From Pectobacterium araliae (GTDB lineage: Bacteria > Pseudomonadota > Gammaproteobacteria > Enterobacterales > Enterobacteriaceae): a stretch of 64,000 bases of DNA. Below are positions 21,196 through 31,605 of this stretch, in pieces. How positions within the stretch are numbered: position 1 is the stretch's first letter; each line of letters starts with the position of its first letter. Made by a program: the position numbers and the translations under genes. The notes below the pieces were generated by a model, which was given only the letters and a program-made list of their open reading frames with translations, made no database searches and was not told the origin of the DNA. The stretch covers positions 868,001 to 932,000 of the forward strand of contig NZ_AP028908.1 of the NCBI RefSeq assembly GCF_037076465.1, in the 5' to 3' direction.

Positions 21196-21222
21196 AAGCC
21201 TCCGTTTGTGGAGGCTTTTTTT
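21196..21222 (+). terminator. Rho-independent terminator of zipA
   Basis: AAGCCTCC (21196-21203), loop GTTTGT, GGAGGCTT (21210-21217), then a T run. Located 34 bases after the zipA stop. Confidence 0.92.
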
Positions 21223-21271
21223 ATTCGTCAAACCGGTCGTGGTATGAACAGGCAAGAAAAGGTGAAACGTA

Positions 21272-22525
21272 GTGAGTGAAGCAAAAGGATTAAAACAAGA
21301 GCTTGGGCTGATTCAAGGCGTGGGGTTGCTGTCTACTTCTCTGCTGGGGACCGGGGTGTTTGCGGTTCCTGCACTGGTGGCACAAGTGGCGCAGCAAGAC
21401 AGCCTGTGGGCATGGCCGATTTTGATCCTGTTTGTCTTTCCTATTGCCATTGGCTTTGCTGCGCTGGGACAACATTTTCCTAATGCGGGCGGTGCTGCAC
21501 ACTTTGTTAATTTGGCCTTCGGGCCGCGCATGGCGCGCGTGACTGGCTGGCTATTCTTGTCTGTCATTCCGCTGGGTCTGCCTGCGGCCTTGCAGATTGC
21601 CGCCGGATTCTGGCAAGCAGCATTTGGCTGGAGCGATCTAGGGCTGCTCTGCGTACAGTTGCTGACGTTGGGCGGAATCTGGCTGCTTGGCCTGCGTAGT
21701 GCAGGATCCAGCGCTAATATTCAGATCGTTATCGCGATGTTGGTCGTCGGGTTGGTGATTGCGATCTGGTGGCAGGGTGAGATCACACCCGCGCATATTC
21801 CCTGGTCGTCGGTAAGTGAACTGTCATGGCCTAACACCTTCGGCGCATTGGCTGTCATGTTTTGGTGCTTTGTTGGCCTTGAGGCTTTTGCTCATATGGC
21901 GACGGAATTTCGGGTGCCAGAGCGTGATTTCCCGCGGGCTTTACTCATCGGCATGCTGGTCGCGGGTGCCGTTTATTGGGGATGCACGGTAGCCGTGCTG
22001 CACTTTAAGGCTTACGGTGAAGGGATTGCTGCAACGGCGTCACTGCCGGGCATCGTCGTGCAGTTGTTTGGTCAGCATGCCCTGTGGATTGCCTGCTTTG
22101 TCGGTTATCTGGCCTGTTTTGCCAGCGTGAATATCTACACGCAGGGCTTTGCCCGTTTAGTTTGGTCACAGGCACCGAAAGGGAGTGCACTGGCGAAGCT
22201 GTCCGCTGGGCAGGCACCGGTGAATGCGTTGTCGATTGTTGTTGCTTGCTGCCTGGTATGCTGCCTGCTGATTTATTGGCTCAGGTTACCGCTGGATATA
22301 CTGATTGTGTACGCCAACGGCATCTTTGTGCTGATTTATCTGCTGTGTATGCTGGCAGGGTGGCGTTTGCTGAAAGGGCGAGCCAAAGTGATGGCGGCAA
22401 TCGGCAGCCTGCTTTGCTGTGCGCTGTTACTGATGATCGGCTGGAAATCACTGTACGCACTCATCATGCTGGCCGTGCTATGGCTGTTCTTGCCGCGTAG
22501 GCACGTTGAGTTAGTTTCCCACTGA
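21272..22525 (+). CDS. yjeH: YjeH-type L-methionine/branched-chain amino acid exporter
   Basis: 417 residues (E. coli YjeH 418), aligned end to end: GLKQELGLIQGVGLLSTSLLGTGVFAVPALVA at the start, FLSVIPLGLPAALQIAAGF, MFWCFVGLEAFAHMATEFRVPERDFPRALLIG and YLACFASVNIYTQGFARLVWSQAP. An APC-superfamily protein with about 12 membrane segments; in E. coli it exports methionine and branched-chain amino acids. Start is GTG 21272 with AGGTGA upstream. Sits after the zipA terminator in place of ligA. Confidence 0.92.
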   Translation: MSEAKGLKQELGLIQGVGLLSTSLLGTGVFAVPALVAQVAQQDSLWAWPILILFVFPIAIGFAALGQHFPNAGGAAHFVNLAFGPRMARVTGWLFLSVIPLGLPAALQIAAGFWQAAFGWSDLGLLCVQLLTLGGIWLLGLRSAGSSANIQIVIAMLVVGLVIAIWWQGEITPAHIPWSSVSELSWPNTFGALAVMFWCFVGLEAFAHMATEFRVPERDFPRALLIGMLVAGAVYWGCTVAVLHFKAYGEGIAATASLPGIVVQLFGQHALWIACFVGYLACFASVNIYTQGFARLVWSQAPKGSALAKLSAGQAPVNALSIVVACCLVCCLLIYWLRLPLDILIVYANGIFVLIYLLCMLAGWRLLKGRAKVMAAIGSLLCCALLLMIGWKSLYALIMLAVLWLFLPRRHVELVSH

Positions 22526-22629
22526 GTGTTATGTTGAACTCTGCGGCGTGACCGCGCTTCTGAGAACGATTTTTGTGATGTAGGGAATTGAGCAGCACCC
22601 AGAACAGGGCGCTGCGTTGGGGATGACGA

Positions 22630-22911
22630 TCAATCGTTTCCCGGCACTGCGGCGGGTTTTTCTTCCGTAGACAATTTCGCTTCCAGCTCGGTCATACGTT
22701 GTTCCAGGCGGGCAATCTTCTCGCGCGTGCGGAGCAGAACCTGCGTCTGAATATCGAACTCTTCACGGTTCACCAAATCCAGTCGGGTCAGTTGTGCTTG
22801 CAAGACCTGACGAATCTTCTTCTCCACATCATCACCCAATTCCCGGATACTTTTTGGCATGGATTCATGCACTTGACGGGCGATTTGCTCAATCTTCTTT
22901 GGGTCAATCAT
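22630..22911 (-). CDS. ubiK: Ubiquinone biosynthesis accessory factor UbiK
   Basis: 93 residues. [22 protein letters not shown] and a coiled-coil C-terminal half ([18 protein letters not shown], about residues 61-80) identify UbiK (formerly YqiC). It acts with UbiJ in the aerobic ubiquinone synthesis complex. Divergent from ribB with the FMN riboswitch between, as in E. coli. Confidence 0.93.
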   Translation of the reverse strand: MIDPKKIEQIARQVHESMPKSIRELGDDVEKKIRQVLQAQLTRLDLVNREEFDIQTQVLLRTREKIARLEQRMTELEAKLSTEEKPAAVPGND

Positions 22912-23094
22912 ATCGCTTTCCTGATTAGGTTATGTAAGTTATTACTATAGCAAGTGTAATGCCTATAAACGAAGTCTGACATCGGCTTTGCACATATTCA
23001 GCATAATTTTACTGTAATCCAGCATACGTTTTGCCCTATTTCCTGTGGCGGATCAATTGCCCTATCGAGGTATTAGCGTTATAGTAAACCCGCT

Positions 23095-23267
23095 TATTCT
23101 CAGGGCGGGGTGTAATTCCCCACCGGCGGTAAACCAGTATCTATACTGGAAGCCCGCGAGCGCTCACGCTGTATTTTTGACATTGATTGTCGATTTCGCA
23201 ATGTGGGGTCAGCAGATCCGGTGTAATTCCGGAGCCGACGGTTAGAGTCCGGATGGGAGAGAGTAAC
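23095..23267 (+). ncRNA. FMN riboswitch (RFN element) of ribB
   Basis: The conserved RFN blocks are present in order: TCAGGGCGGGGTGTAATTCC, CACCGGCGGTA, AGCCCGCGAGCG, a variable arm, GGTCAGCAGATCCGGTG, AATTCCGGAGCCGACGG and TTAGAGTCCGGATGGGAGAG. It binds FMN and lowers ribB expression. The 130 bases after it, up to the ATG, include GAATGCCCGCTCGCG and could form the expression platform. Confidence 0.96.
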
Positions 23268-23397
23268 GGTATCTGTCGGGTTATGAATGCCCGCTCGCGT
23301 TATTTTTGTTAGCCATTACTATGCAACCAGTGGTAGTGGTTACTCCTCAAGCTCGCCCTGATTCTGGTAATTCATAATAACATTGAGGTTTTTTACC

Positions 23398-24051
23398 ATG
23401 AATCAGACATTACTTTCTGAATTTGGCAATCCTACCGAACGTGTAGAACGCGCACTTGATGCATTGCGTCATGGCCGCGGTGTGCTGGTACTGGACGATG
23501 AAGATCGTGAAAATGAAGGTGACATGATCTTCTCGGCTGAGAACATGACCGTTGAACAAATGGCGCTGACCATTCGTCACGGCAGTGGCATTGTGTGCCT
23601 GTGCCTGACGGAAGAGCGTCGCCAGCAGTTGGAATTGCCGATGATGGTGGAGAAGAATTCCAGCCATTACCAAACGGCGTTCACGGTGACAATTGAAGCC
23701 GCCGAAGGCGTCACGACAGGGGTTTCCGCTGCCGATCGCCTGACCACCATTCGTGCCGCGATTGAGGATAACGCCAAACCGAGCGATCTGAACCGCCCTG
23801 GTCACGTATTTCCGCTGCGCGCCCAGCCGGGTGGTGTGTTAACGCGTGGTGGTCACACTGAAGCGACGGTGGATCTGATGACGCTGGCAGGTCTGAAGCC
23901 GTTTGGTGTTCTGTGTGAACTGACGAACGATGATGGTTCAATGGCGCACGCGCCGGAAGTGATCGCGTTTGCCAAACAGCACGATATGCCGGTGCTGACG
24001 ATCGAAGATCTGGCCGCTTACCGCATTGCGGCAGAGCGCAAAGCCAGCTGA
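23398..24051 (+). CDS. ribB: 3,4-dihydroxy-2-butanone-4-phosphate synthase RibB
   Basis: 217 residues, as in E. coli. Makes the four-carbon unit of riboflavin from ribulose 5-phosphate. [20 protein letters not shown] holds the catalytic acidic loop, and [28 protein letters not shown] the metal and phosphate site. Start placed at MNQTLLSEF with GAGG upstream; a five-residue upstream extension (23383) is unlikely. Controlled by the FMN riboswitch in its leader. Confidence 0.97.
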   Translation: MNQTLLSEFGNPTERVERALDALRHGRGVLVLDDEDRENEGDMIFSAENMTVEQMALTIRHGSGIVCLCLTEERRQQLELPMMVEKNSSHYQTAFTVTIEAAEGVTTGVSAADRLTTIRAAIEDNAKPSDLNRPGHVFPLRAQPGGVLTRGGHTEATVDLMTLAGLKPFGVLCELTNDDGSMAHAPEVIAFAKQHDMPVLTIEDLAAYRIAAERKAS

Positions 24052-24075
24052 TTTTTGCAGATATCATGCATATAA

Positions 24076-24105
24076 AAAGGGCCAGTTAATCGGCCCTTTC
24101 GTTTT
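24076..24105 (+). terminator. Rho-independent terminator of ribB
   Basis: AAAGGGCC (24076-24083), loop AGTTAATC, GGCCCTTT (24092-24099), then CGTTTTA. It separates ribB from the convergent tehB. Confidence 0.85.
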
Positions 24106-24135
24106 ATGGTAGATGCAGTAACCACTCACTCGTGC

Positions 24136-24996
24136 TTACGGCTTTCTTGCCAGCAGCGTGGCGAAGCGCAGTTTGATGCGGTTACCCTGCGCATCAGTCT
24201 TGTGTAATTCACCCATATCCTCGTTATATTTGAGGATCCCCCAATCGGCGTAGTAGTCCTTCAGTTCGTCTTCTTTAAAGGTAAATGAGAACGGCATCGG
24301 GCACGGACAATCTTCCGTCGACATCGCGGCGATAATTAGGTTATAACCACCGTTAACGGTGCTGCTCTGCATATTGCTGATGATGTGCGGAATACGATCG
24401 CGTTCCAGAAACATCAGCACGACGGTCGACAAGATAAAGTCGTACCGCTCTTTAATTTCTGCCAGATTGATGTTGTAAACGCCCGCGCGGATGTTTTCCA
24501 GCGCTTCGCTTTTGATGATGTTATTCAGCGAATCGATGCTTTGCTCATGCTTATCACAGGCGGTCACGTCAAAACCACGCAGATTAAGATACAGCGCGTT
24601 ACGCCCGCCGCCGCAGCCTAAATCCAGCGCTTTGCCCGGTTTAATGTACTGTACCGCGTTGATCACTTCAGAATGGGTGCGCGTCAGACCGTATTTTTTA
24701 TGGTAGAAATCTTCCGCTGAACAGAAAAAGCTGAGCTGACATTCCAGATCGTCAGAGAAAGAGACGATGCGGTGCCAGGCTTGTGGCTCCACAAACGGCG
24801 GCTGGTTCTGCTCGGAGAAGTGGAACGTCTCCCGCGTTTCGCCGTCTTCAGTCAGCATCGAAAAGGTCATTTCCCCTTTCAACACGGTCAATTTTGCCCA
24901 GGTGCCTTCCTGCGTGTTGTGCTTTTCCTGAAACGCGGCAGGCAGCGTCTGGCTGTTCCACTGCGGCATTTTCTTATAACAAATGAGATCTTGCAT
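24136..24996 (-). CDS. tehB: Tellurite-resistance methyltransferase TehB, long form
   Basis: 286 residues. The N-terminal 90 residues are a small cupin-like domain (GTWAKLTVLKGEMTFSML...FVEPQAWHRIVSFSDDLECQLSFFC), followed by an S-adenosylmethionine methyltransferase domain with motif I ALDLGCGGGRNALYLNLRGFDVTACD. This two-domain form is that of Haemophilus TehB; E. coli TehB (197 residues) lacks the cupin. It methylates tellurite and selenite oxyanions in the cytoplasm. No tehA next to it. Monocistronic between ribB and norW. Confidence 0.92.
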   Translation of the reverse strand: MQDLICYKKMPQWNSQTLPAAFQEKHNTQEGTWAKLTVLKGEMTFSMLTEDGETRETFHFSEQNQPPFVEPQAWHRIVSFSDDLECQLSFFCSAEDFYHKKYGLTRTHSEVINAVQYIKPGKALDLGCGGGRNALYLNLRGFDVTACDKHEQSIDSLNNIIKSEALENIRAGVYNINLAEIKERYDFILSTVVLMFLERDRIPHIISNMQSSTVNGGYNLIIAAMSTEDCPCPMPFSFTFKEDELKDYYADWGILKYNEDMGELHKTDAQGNRIKLRFATLLARKP

Positions 24997-25089
24997 CGTT
25001 ACCTCGGTGTGTAAATTTCAAATACCTATGACCGTATTCTATTAATCCGCACGCGGGCTGACCAGAAATATGTATTTTAAATGCATTAT

Positions 25090-26250
25090 TTATTTTGCTG
25101 TGTCAGCCGTGGTTGAACTCACGGTGGAAAGCTGCCGCAGCAGCGGAAATGCCTCTTTCATTCGCTCACCGCCGACCACAAAGGCGCGCAGCACTTGCTG
25201 GCTATCCAGCGCTTTGGCCACCATTCCCTGTTCGTTCCATTCCTGTTGCCAGTGCAGGTTATCGCCGGTGGTATCGCCTGCCATCTGTAAGGGAAATAGC
25301 GGTGTCTTGATTTTAACCAGCATCGGCGGCAGGGTTAGCGCCTCACTGGCACCCAGCAGGTTTTTCGCCAGCGTGATGGCGCTGAGTTGAATCGGTTGCA
25401 GGAAGGGCAGAAGCTTACCGCCAATTTCTGCGCAGTCGCCCAGCGCATAAATCTGTGGATCGGTGGTCTGTAACTGTTGATTGCTCTGGATGCCTTTTCG
25501 CACCACCAAACCTGCCGCTTTCGCCAACTGTGTGTTGGCCTGCAAACCGATAGCGGAGATAATTTCGTCCACTTCGATAGAGCGGCCATCGGTAAATGTA
25601 GCCTGTACGCCAGTTTCAGTTTTCTCTAACTGTTGCAGGGTCGTATTCAGCAGCAGCGAAACGCCCTGTTGCGTGAGCGTGAAGTGCAGGCGCGCGCTGA
25701 CTTCGGGCGGCATCAACGCGGGCAGAATGCGGCTGGCACAGTCCACCAGCGTGACCCGTTTTTCGGCGCGACTCAAATCCATTGCCAGCTCAGTTCCGAT
25801 GAGTCCGGCACCGAGCACCAGTACGCGTTCGGCCTGCCAGAGCCGAGTTTCGTGGGTGCGGTATTCCTGCTGGCTATTGAGCGTCAGCATATGTTCGCGC
25901 CCTGGAATCGGTGGCACCATCGCGCTGGCTCCGGTCGCGAACACCAGTTTGTGGTAATCGTAACGAGCCGTGCCGCAGACAACCTGCTGTGCGTTGCGGT
26001 CAATGACGGTGACACGCGTATTGGCCAGCAGCGTGATACGGTTTTCTTCGGCAAACGCGGCTGCCGGCATTTTGGTCAGATCGTCGGCGTGCTGTTGCAG
26101 GCTCATCACATGGCTTAAATCTGGCTTGTTGTACTCATCGCCGCTGTCGGCGGTAATCAGGCGGATAGGGCAATGAGCATCCAGCTTGCGTAGCTGCCGG
26201 ATGAGCTGGCGGGCGGCAAAGCCCGCGCCAATAATCACGATATCTTTCAT
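25090..26250 (-). CDS. norW: Flavorubredoxin reductase NorW
   Basis: 386 residues (E. coli 377). FAD-binding GxGxxG at the N-terminus (DIVIIGAGFAARQLIRQL), NADH-binding RVLVLGAGLIGTELAMDL near residue 145, and the ATG-type motif FATGASAMVPP and IYALGDCAEI for FAD. It passes electrons from NADH to the rubredoxin centre of NorV. Start set at ATG 26250 with GGGAGAGG upstream; an in-frame extension to 26568 lies inside norV and is rejected. Begins 10 bases after norV. Confidence 0.95.
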   Translation of the reverse strand: MKDIVIIGAGFAARQLIRQLRKLDAHCPIRLITADSGDEYNKPDLSHVMSLQQHADDLTKMPAAAFAEENRITLLANTRVTVIDRNAQQVVCGTARYDYHKLVFATGASAMVPPIPGREHMLTLNSQQEYRTHETRLWQAERVLVLGAGLIGTELAMDLSRAEKRVTLVDCASRILPALMPPEVSARLHFTLTQQGVSLLLNTTLQQLEKTETGVQATFTDGRSIEVDEIISAIGLQANTQLAKAAGLVVRKGIQSNQQLQTTDPQIYALGDCAEIGGKLLPFLQPIQLSAITLAKNLLGASEALTLPPMLVKIKTPLFPLQMAGDTTGDNLHWQQEWNEQGMVAKALDSQQVLRAFVVGGERMKEAFPLLRQLSTVSSTTADTAK

Positions 26251-26260
26251 CATCCTCTCC

Positions 26261-27772
26261 CTAGCGAATCGGATTGAAAACGTCTTTACCCAGCCCACAT
26301 TCTGGGCAGAGGAAGCTGTCGGGTACGTCCGACCACAGGGTGCCAGGGGTGACATCCTGCATTGGTTCGCCGAGTGCCGGATCATAGATCCACTGGCAGA
26401 CGCTGCACTGCATACAGCCATTTTCTGACTGTACCGCGGACTGTGCTGCTGACTGTGGCGCAGCGACTTCATTGCATCCGCAGGCGTTTTCAGCAGGGGT
26501 GCTCGCAGCCTGCGGGGTGACTGTGCTCGGCTTAACTGGCGAAAGGACGCGACGAGCTGGCGTGTCATCCAGCGGATGCAATGCCCACTGACGGGCGATT
26601 TCGCGGCCGTGATTGCGGCAAATTTCCAGCGCTGAACCGTCAGGACGCCATTTGGTTTTCAGCGCCAGCGTGGTTTCAAAACCGGCATCCATCAGACGGG
26701 TTTGAACGCGGTCTACCGCACCGCCGTTCCAGCCGTAGCTGCCGAACGCTGAGGCTTTCTTGTTTTGGAAACGCAGGCCAGTGGTCTCTTCCAACATGGC
26801 AGCGACCTTCGGCATCATCACGTTATTCATGGTGGATGAACCGACTAACACGCCTTTCGAGCGGAAGACCTGTGTCAGAATTTCGTTCTTGTCGTGACGG
26901 GCGACGTTATAGATTTTCACCGCGACGCCGGGATCGACATCATTGATGCCTTGCGCAATGGCGTCGGCCATCATGCGGGTGTTATTGGACATGGTGTCGT
27001 AGAAAAGCGTGATGCGATCTTCCTGATAGCTGTCTGCCCACTTCAGATACAGATGGATGATCTGAGCAGGATCGTCACGCCATACCACGCCGTGTGAGGT
27101 CGCAACCATTGACAGCGGCAGGTTAAAGCCCAGCACTTCGTGGATCTTGGCGGTGACTAAGCGGCTGAACGGCGTCAGGATATTGGCGAAATAGCGTTGG
27201 CACTGTTCGAACAGTTCGGTTTGATCTACTTCGTCATTGAACAGGTGCTCATCGCAGTAGTGCTGACCGAATGCATCGTTACTGAACAGTACGGCATCCT
27301 CGGTCATGTAGGTCATCATACTGTCCGGCCAGTGCAGCATCGGTGTTTCAATAAAGATCAGCTGTTTGCCGTTACCGATATCCAGCGTGTCGCCAGTTTT
27401 AACCGTGTGGAAATTCCACTCGGGGTGATGGTGGTGACCGGTGATGGAATCGATCGCATTGTAGGTACAGTAAATCGGCGTGTTGGGAATACGCGCCATC
27501 AGCTCGCTCAGCGCCCCGGCGTGATCCTCTTCGGCGTGGTTGATCACGATGTAGTCGATCGTGTTCAGATCCACTTCCGCCATCAGGTTTTGCACAAACT
27601 CACGGCTGAATTTGTGATCGACGGTATCGATCAGTACGGTTTTCTCTTCGCGGATCAGATAGCTGTTGTAGCTGCTGCCTTGCAATGTTTTGTATTCTGT
27701 GCCGTGAAAATCACGGACTTCCCAGTCGCGTTGTCCAACCCAGTGGATGTTGTTCTTAACGTGAATTGTCAT
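26261..27772 (-). CDS. norV: Anaerobic nitric oxide reductase flavorubredoxin NorV
   Basis: 503 residues (E. coli 479). Metallo-beta-lactamase-like di-iron domain with HAEEDHAG (about residues 79-86), flavodoxin domain ([21 protein letters not shown] from about 255) and a C-terminal rubredoxin ([10 protein letters not shown]...CPECGLG). Reduces nitric oxide to nitrous oxide without oxygen. The linker before the rubredoxin is about 25 residues longer than in E. coli and contains an extra Cys-Gly-Cys (NACGCNEV). Start at [14 protein letters not shown] with GAGG nine bases upstream. Sigma-54 promoter and NorR sites precede it. Confidence 0.97.
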   Translation of the reverse strand: MTIHVKNNIHWVGQRDWEVRDFHGTEYKTLQGSSYNSYLIREEKTVLIDTVDHKFSREFVQNLMAEVDLNTIDYIVINHAEEDHAGALSELMARIPNTPIYCTYNAIDSITGHHHHPEWNFHTVKTGDTLDIGNGKQLIFIETPMLHWPDSMMTYMTEDAVLFSNDAFGQHYCDEHLFNDEVDQTELFEQCQRYFANILTPFSRLVTAKIHEVLGFNLPLSMVATSHGVVWRDDPAQIIHLYLKWADSYQEDRITLFYDTMSNNTRMMADAIAQGINDVDPGVAVKIYNVARHDKNEILTQVFRSKGVLVGSSTMNNVMMPKVAAMLEETTGLRFQNKKASAFGSYGWNGGAVDRVQTRLMDAGFETTLALKTKWRPDGSALEICRNHGREIARQWALHPLDDTPARRVLSPVKPSTVTPQAASTPAENACGCNEVAAPQSAAQSAVQSENGCMQCSVCQWIYDPALGEPMQDVTPGTLWSDVPDSFLCPECGLGKDVFNPIR

Positions 27773-27819
27773 GTTCTGAAACCTCAATAATCATATGCGG
27801 TAAAATATGCTGTAGAGAT

Positions 27820-27835
27820 TGCAGGAAGTATGCCA
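27820..27835 (-). promoter_or_regulatory. Sigma-54 promoter of norVW
   Basis: On the minus strand TGGCATACTTCCTGCA has GG and GC elements exactly 10 bases apart, the -24/-12 spacing of RpoN promoters. It lies about 48 bases before the norV ATG, with NorR sites further upstream. Confidence 0.85.
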
Positions 27836-27877
27836 GTTTTTAATTTATTGATTTATATGTATTAATGAATAGGTGTT

Positions 27878-27888
27878 GTCAAAGTGAC
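27878..27888. promoter_or_regulatory. NorR binding site 1
   Basis: GTCAAAGTGAC fits the NorR core GT-N7-AC and is nearly palindromic. It is the site closest to the norV sigma-54 promoter. Confidence 0.75.
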
Positions 27889-27902
27889 ATACTTTACTTA
27901 TT

Positions 27903-27913
27903 GTCTTAATGAC
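27903..27913. promoter_or_regulatory. NorR binding site 2
   Basis: GTCTTAATGAC, GT-N7-AC, 25 bases from site 1. Three such sites are also found between norR and norV in E. coli. Confidence 0.75.
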
Positions 27914-27922
27914 ACAGACTCT

Positions 27923-27933
27923 GTCATTAGGAC
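27923..27933. promoter_or_regulatory. NorR binding site 3, overlapping the norR ribosome binding site
   Basis: GTCATTAGGAC, GT-N7-AC, 20 bases from site 2. The AGGA inside it is the norR Shine-Dalgarno, so binding here should also bear on norR autoregulation. Confidence 0.7.
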
Positions 27934-27938
27934 ACACC

Positions 27939-29477
27939 ATGCCGCTCTCCATTAACGCCCTGGCCCGTATTGCTATCGAGCTACAAATGGGGCTATCAAA
28001 TCAGGATCGTTTTCAGCGCTTGATCAACAGCCTGCGCCAGCTGCTGCGCTGTGATGCCTCGGCGCTGCTGCGTTACGAGAATCAGCTGTTCCGTCCATTG
28101 GCGATCGACGGTCTGGCACCGGACGTGCTGGGGCGACGTTTTCGTCTGTCCGATCACCCTCGGCTAGAGGCGATTGCCCGCGCGGGCGACGTGGTGCGTT
28201 TTCCGGCGGACAGCCAGCTTCCCGATCCGTATGACGGTCTGATCCCCAGTCAGGAGGATCTTAAAGTGCACGCCTGCGTTGGTCTGCCGCTATTTGCTAA
28301 TCAGAATCTGATTGGCGCGCTGACCGTGGACGGTATGGATCCGTGTCAGTTCGACCATTTTAGCGATGAAGAACTGCGGCTGGTGGGGGTGATGGCGGCG
28401 GCGGCGCTGAGTAACGCGCTGCTGATGGAACGCCTTGAGCGGCAGTTACCCGCGCCAGTGCGGGCCGAAAGCCCGGCGGTGGAAAGCGTGGAGGAAATGG
28501 TCGGGCTATCGGAACCGATGCAGCGGTTGAAGAAAGAGGTCGATATCGTTGCGGGTTCCGACCTGAATGTGCTGATCATGGGGGAAACCGGCGTCGGTAA
28601 AGAGCTGGTAGTGCGGGCGATTCATCATGGTTCCAGCCGGGCAAGTCATCCTCTGGTGTACCTGAACTGTGCCGCACTGCCCGAATCGGTGGCGGAGAGT
28701 GAACTGTTTGGTCATGTGAAGGGCGCGTTTACCGGAGCGATTCACCATCGAACCGGTAAGTTTGAAATGGCGGATAACGGTACGCTGTTTCTGGATGAGA
28801 TTGGCGAACTGTCTCTGACGCTACAGGCGAAGCTGCTGCGCGTATTGCAGTATGGCGATCTCCAGCGCGTGGGCGATGACAGTAGCCTGAAAGTGAACGT
28901 GCGCGTGCTGGCGGCGACCAACCGCGATCTGCGGCAGGCGGTGCTGGATGGCGCTTTCCGTGCCGATTTGTTCCACCGTTTGAGCGTGTTCCCGCTGTCT
29001 GTACCGCCGCTGCGCGAGCGCAGTCAGGATGTGGCGCTGTTGGCGGGGTTCTTCTGTGAACGCAGTCGCGTGCAACTGGGATTGGTACGTTTGGCGCTGA
29101 CAGCCGATGCGGGTACGTTGTTGGAGCGGTACGACTGGCCGGGAAATGTACGTGAACTGGAACATGCTATTTACCGTGCCACCGTGTTGGCGAGAGCGGG
29201 GCAGGAATCGGGCGAAGTGCTGTTAGGTTGTGAACATTTCAATCTCGAACTGCCTTCTCAACCTGTTTATTCCGCCACAGGATCGTCGAATGCTATTGAA
29301 ATAGCCCCCGCGTCTTTCATCAGCGGTAGCCTGCGAGAAGCAACGGACGAGTATCAACGTCGGATCATCCAACAAACGCTGGCGCGCCATGAAGGCAACT
29401 GGTCATCCTGCGCCAGAGAATTGGAAATGGACAGCGGTAACCTGCATCGTCTGGCAAAGCGGCTGGGCATCAAATAA
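27939..29477 (+). CDS. norR: Nitric oxide-responsive sigma-54 activator NorR
   Basis: 512 residues (E. coli 504). N-terminal GAF domain ([25 protein letters not shown]...) that senses NO at a mononuclear iron, AAA+ domain with Walker A GETGVGKE, the sigma-54 contact loop GAFTGA ([14 protein letters not shown]), Walker [10 protein letters not shown], and a C-terminal Fis-type helix-turn-helix ([25 protein letters not shown]). Start at [15 protein letters not shown] with AGGA six bases upstream; a ten-residue upstream extension is unlikely. Divergent from norVW, which it activates. Confidence 0.96.
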   Translation: MPLSINALARIAIELQMGLSNQDRFQRLINSLRQLLRCDASALLRYENQLFRPLAIDGLAPDVLGRRFRLSDHPRLEAIARAGDVVRFPADSQLPDPYDGLIPSQEDLKVHACVGLPLFANQNLIGALTVDGMDPCQFDHFSDEELRLVGVMAAAALSNALLMERLERQLPAPVRAESPAVESVEEMVGLSEPMQRLKKEVDIVAGSDLNVLIMGETGVGKELVVRAIHHGSSRASHPLVYLNCAALPESVAESELFGHVKGAFTGAIHHRTGKFEMADNGTLFLDEIGELSLTLQAKLLRVLQYGDLQRVGDDSSLKVNVRVLAATNRDLRQAVLDGAFRADLFHRLSVFPLSVPPLRERSQDVALLAGFFCERSRVQLGLVRLALTADAGTLLERYDWPGNVRELEHAIYRATVLARAGQESGEVLLGCEHFNLELPSQPVYSATGSSNAIEIAPASFISGSLREATDEYQRRIIQQTLARHEGNWSSCARELEMDSGNLHRLAKRLGIK

Positions 29478-29506
29478 AAAACGCCCAGATGAACGGTCAG
29501 GGCGTT
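29475..29506 (-). terminator. Terminator downstream of fumA
   Basis: On the minus strand AACGCCC pairs with GGGCGTT and runs into TTTTT. It lies just past norR and about 80 bases after the fumA stop. A second perfect hairpin, GGCGGTTA/TAACCGCC, lies at 29552-29572 between them. Confidence 0.75.
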
Positions 29507-29583
29507 GTAGGTCGTAGACAAACCTATTTACCGAACGAAAACGGAAGCGTTGGCGGTTAATCTCTAACCGCCGTAGGACTTAG

Positions 29584-31227
29584 TTAGCCGCATTTCACGC
29601 ACTTGGCGCTCTGAATCACCTGGAAGAAATCGTTGCCTTTATCATCGACCAGAATAAAGGCGGGGAAATCTTCGACTTCGATTTTCCAGATAGCTTCCAT
29701 ACCCAGTTCTGGGTACTCGACGCAGGTCAGGCTCTTGATGCTGTTTTGCGCCAGAATCGCTGCCGGGCCACCGATGCTGCCAAGGTAGAAGCCGCCGTGT
29801 TTATGGCAGGCGTCGGTCACCTGCTGGCTGCGGTTACCTTTCGCCAGCATGATCATACTGCCGCCGTTGGCTTGCAATAAATCGACGTAAGAATCCATGC
29901 GGCCAGCGGTAGTCGGGCCTAATGAACCCGATGGGTAACCTTCCGGCGTTTTTGCTGGTCCTGCGTAGTAGATCGGGTGATCTTTGATGTACTGCGGCAG
30001 ATCTTCGCCGTTATCCAGACGTTCCTTCAGCTTGGCGTGAGCAATATCACGACCCACGATGATGGTGCCAGTCAGGGAAAGACGGGTGGATACCGGATAC
30101 TGCGACAGCGTTTTCAGGATCTCGGCCATCGGGCGGTTCAGGTTGATTTTAACCGCATCACCTTCGCCCGTTTCACGCAGGTGTTCAGGGATGTATTTAC
30201 CCGGATTCTGCTCCAACTGTTCTAGCCAGACGCCTTTGCGGTTGATCTTGCCTTTGATATTGCGGTCAGCGGAACAGGATACGCCCATGCCGACGGGGCA
30301 AGATGCGCCGTGGCGTGGCAGGCGGATAATCCGCACGTCGTGTGCAAAGTATTTACCGCCAAACTGCGCGCCCAGACCCAGATCGCGCGCCGCTTCCAAA
30401 ATTTCCTGCTCCAGAGCGACATCGCGGAACGCCTGACCGTGCTCGTTGCCCTCGGTCGGGAGTTCATCGTAGTACTTGGTTGAGGCTAGCTTGACTGTTT
30501 TCAGGGTGGTTTCTGCTGAGGTGCCGCCAATCACAAATGCGATGTGGTACGGTGGGCAGGCTGCGGTGCCTAGTGAACGCATTTTCTCGATCAGGAAGCT
30601 CTTCAGTTTACCCGGTGTCAGCAGCGCTTTGGTTTCCTGATACAGATAGGTTTTGTTGGCTGAACCGCCGCCTTTGGTGACGAACAGGAATTTATAGTCT
30701 TCGCCCTCGGTGCTGTAGAGATCAATCTGTGCGGGCAGGTTGGTGCCAGTATTGACCTCTTTATACATATCCAGTGCGGCGTTCTGTGAGTAACGCAGGT
30801 TGTCTTCAATGAATGTGTTGTACACGCCTTTGGATAGCGCTTCGGCATCGTTACCGCCAGTCCACACGTTCTGGCCTTTTTTACCCACGATGATCGCCGT
30901 ACCGGTATCCTGGCAGGTCGGCAGAATACCCTTAGCGGAAATTTCGGAGTTGCGTAGGAATTGCAGGGCAACGTATTTATCGTTTTCGCTTGCTTCCGGG
31001 TCGTGGAGAATATCGGCAACTTGCTGCTGGTGAGCGGGGCGGAGCATGAAAGAGGCATCGTGAAAAGCTTGCTGAGCCAGAAGTGTCAGCGCCGCTGGCT
31101 CGACTTTCAAGATGTCCTGACCTTCAAATTGCGCGACAGAAACAAAGTCGCTGCTCAGCAGACGATATTCGGTGTCATCTTTACGGAGTGGAAAAGGATC
31201 TTGGTAATAGAAGGGTTTATTCGACAT
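29584..31227 (-). CDS. fumA: Class I iron-sulfur fumarate hydratase (FumA/FumB type)
   Basis: 547 residues (E. coli FumA 548). Interconverts fumarate and malate in the TCA cycle or its reductive branch. The three cluster cysteines are in [24 protein letters not shown] and [23 protein letters not shown] and [26 protein letters not shown] are also conserved. FumA and FumB cannot be separated from sequence alone. The [4Fe-4S] cluster is sensitive to oxygen and nitric oxide, which is notable beside norVW. Reads from [14 protein letters not shown]. Confidence 0.95.
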   Translation of the reverse strand: MSNKPFYYQDPFPLRKDDTEYRLLSSDFVSVAQFEGQDILKVEPAALTLLAQQAFHDASFMLRPAHQQQVADILHDPEASENDKYVALQFLRNSEISAKGILPTCQDTGTAIIVGKKGQNVWTGGNDAEALSKGVYNTFIEDNLRYSQNAALDMYKEVNTGTNLPAQIDLYSTEGEDYKFLFVTKGGGSANKTYLYQETKALLTPGKLKSFLIEKMRSLGTAACPPYHIAFVIGGTSAETTLKTVKLASTKYYDELPTEGNEHGQAFRDVALEQEILEAARDLGLGAQFGGKYFAHDVRIIRLPRHGASCPVGMGVSCSADRNIKGKINRKGVWLEQLEQNPGKYIPEHLRETGEGDAVKINLNRPMAEILKTLSQYPVSTRLSLTGTIIVGRDIAHAKLKERLDNGEDLPQYIKDHPIYYAGPAKTPEGYPSGSLGPTTAGRMDSYVDLLQANGGSMIMLAKGNRSQQVTDACHKHGGFYLGSIGGPAAILAQNSIKSLTCVEYPELGMEAIWKIEVEDFPAFILVDDKGNDFFQVIQSAKCVKCG

Positions 31228-31605
31228 TTTTTTCTCACTTGCAATTGCATTAATTAATAAATTCCGACCTTTATAGGATTCTGCGTCTTATTATTAAGGC
31301 GTATTACCGCTGCACTACAGGGATGTCTCGAATACAAAAGTAGTAATCACTATAATAGTATGGTTTTTTGTCGGTAAGTACCACTTTGGTACATCACAAT
31401 AATAGTGATGCGCGTGCATTATTTTTCCCTGTAACAGATAGGTAAAACCGCCACGCAGCACGGCTTTCGCGCCCCTGGAAGCGATAGAAAAATACGCACG
31501 ATAGGGTGTAAAAATAATTCTCTTTTAATTGACTTAATTAAGTAAAGTAAATGGCGAAATTAGAAATAATAACCATTTAATCTATAATGTTATTCGTTGG
31601 TGATA
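31228..31605. other. Gene-free AT-rich interval upstream of fumA
   Basis: Must contain the fumA promoter. A perfect inverted repeat CATCAC-N7-GTGATG is at 31392-31410. No FNR box (TTGAT-N4-ATCAA) was found by eye and no gene is supported. Confidence 0.45.

Noticed and set aside
23277..23340. Separate terminator after the FMN riboswitch
   Set aside because: GCCCGC/GCGGGC-like elements occur, but I could not define a hairpin with a T run; it is treated as part of the expression platform.
26251..26568. N-terminal extension of norW
   Set aside because: It is the norV rubredoxin region read in another frame; the NorW Rossmann motif starts right after ATG 26250.
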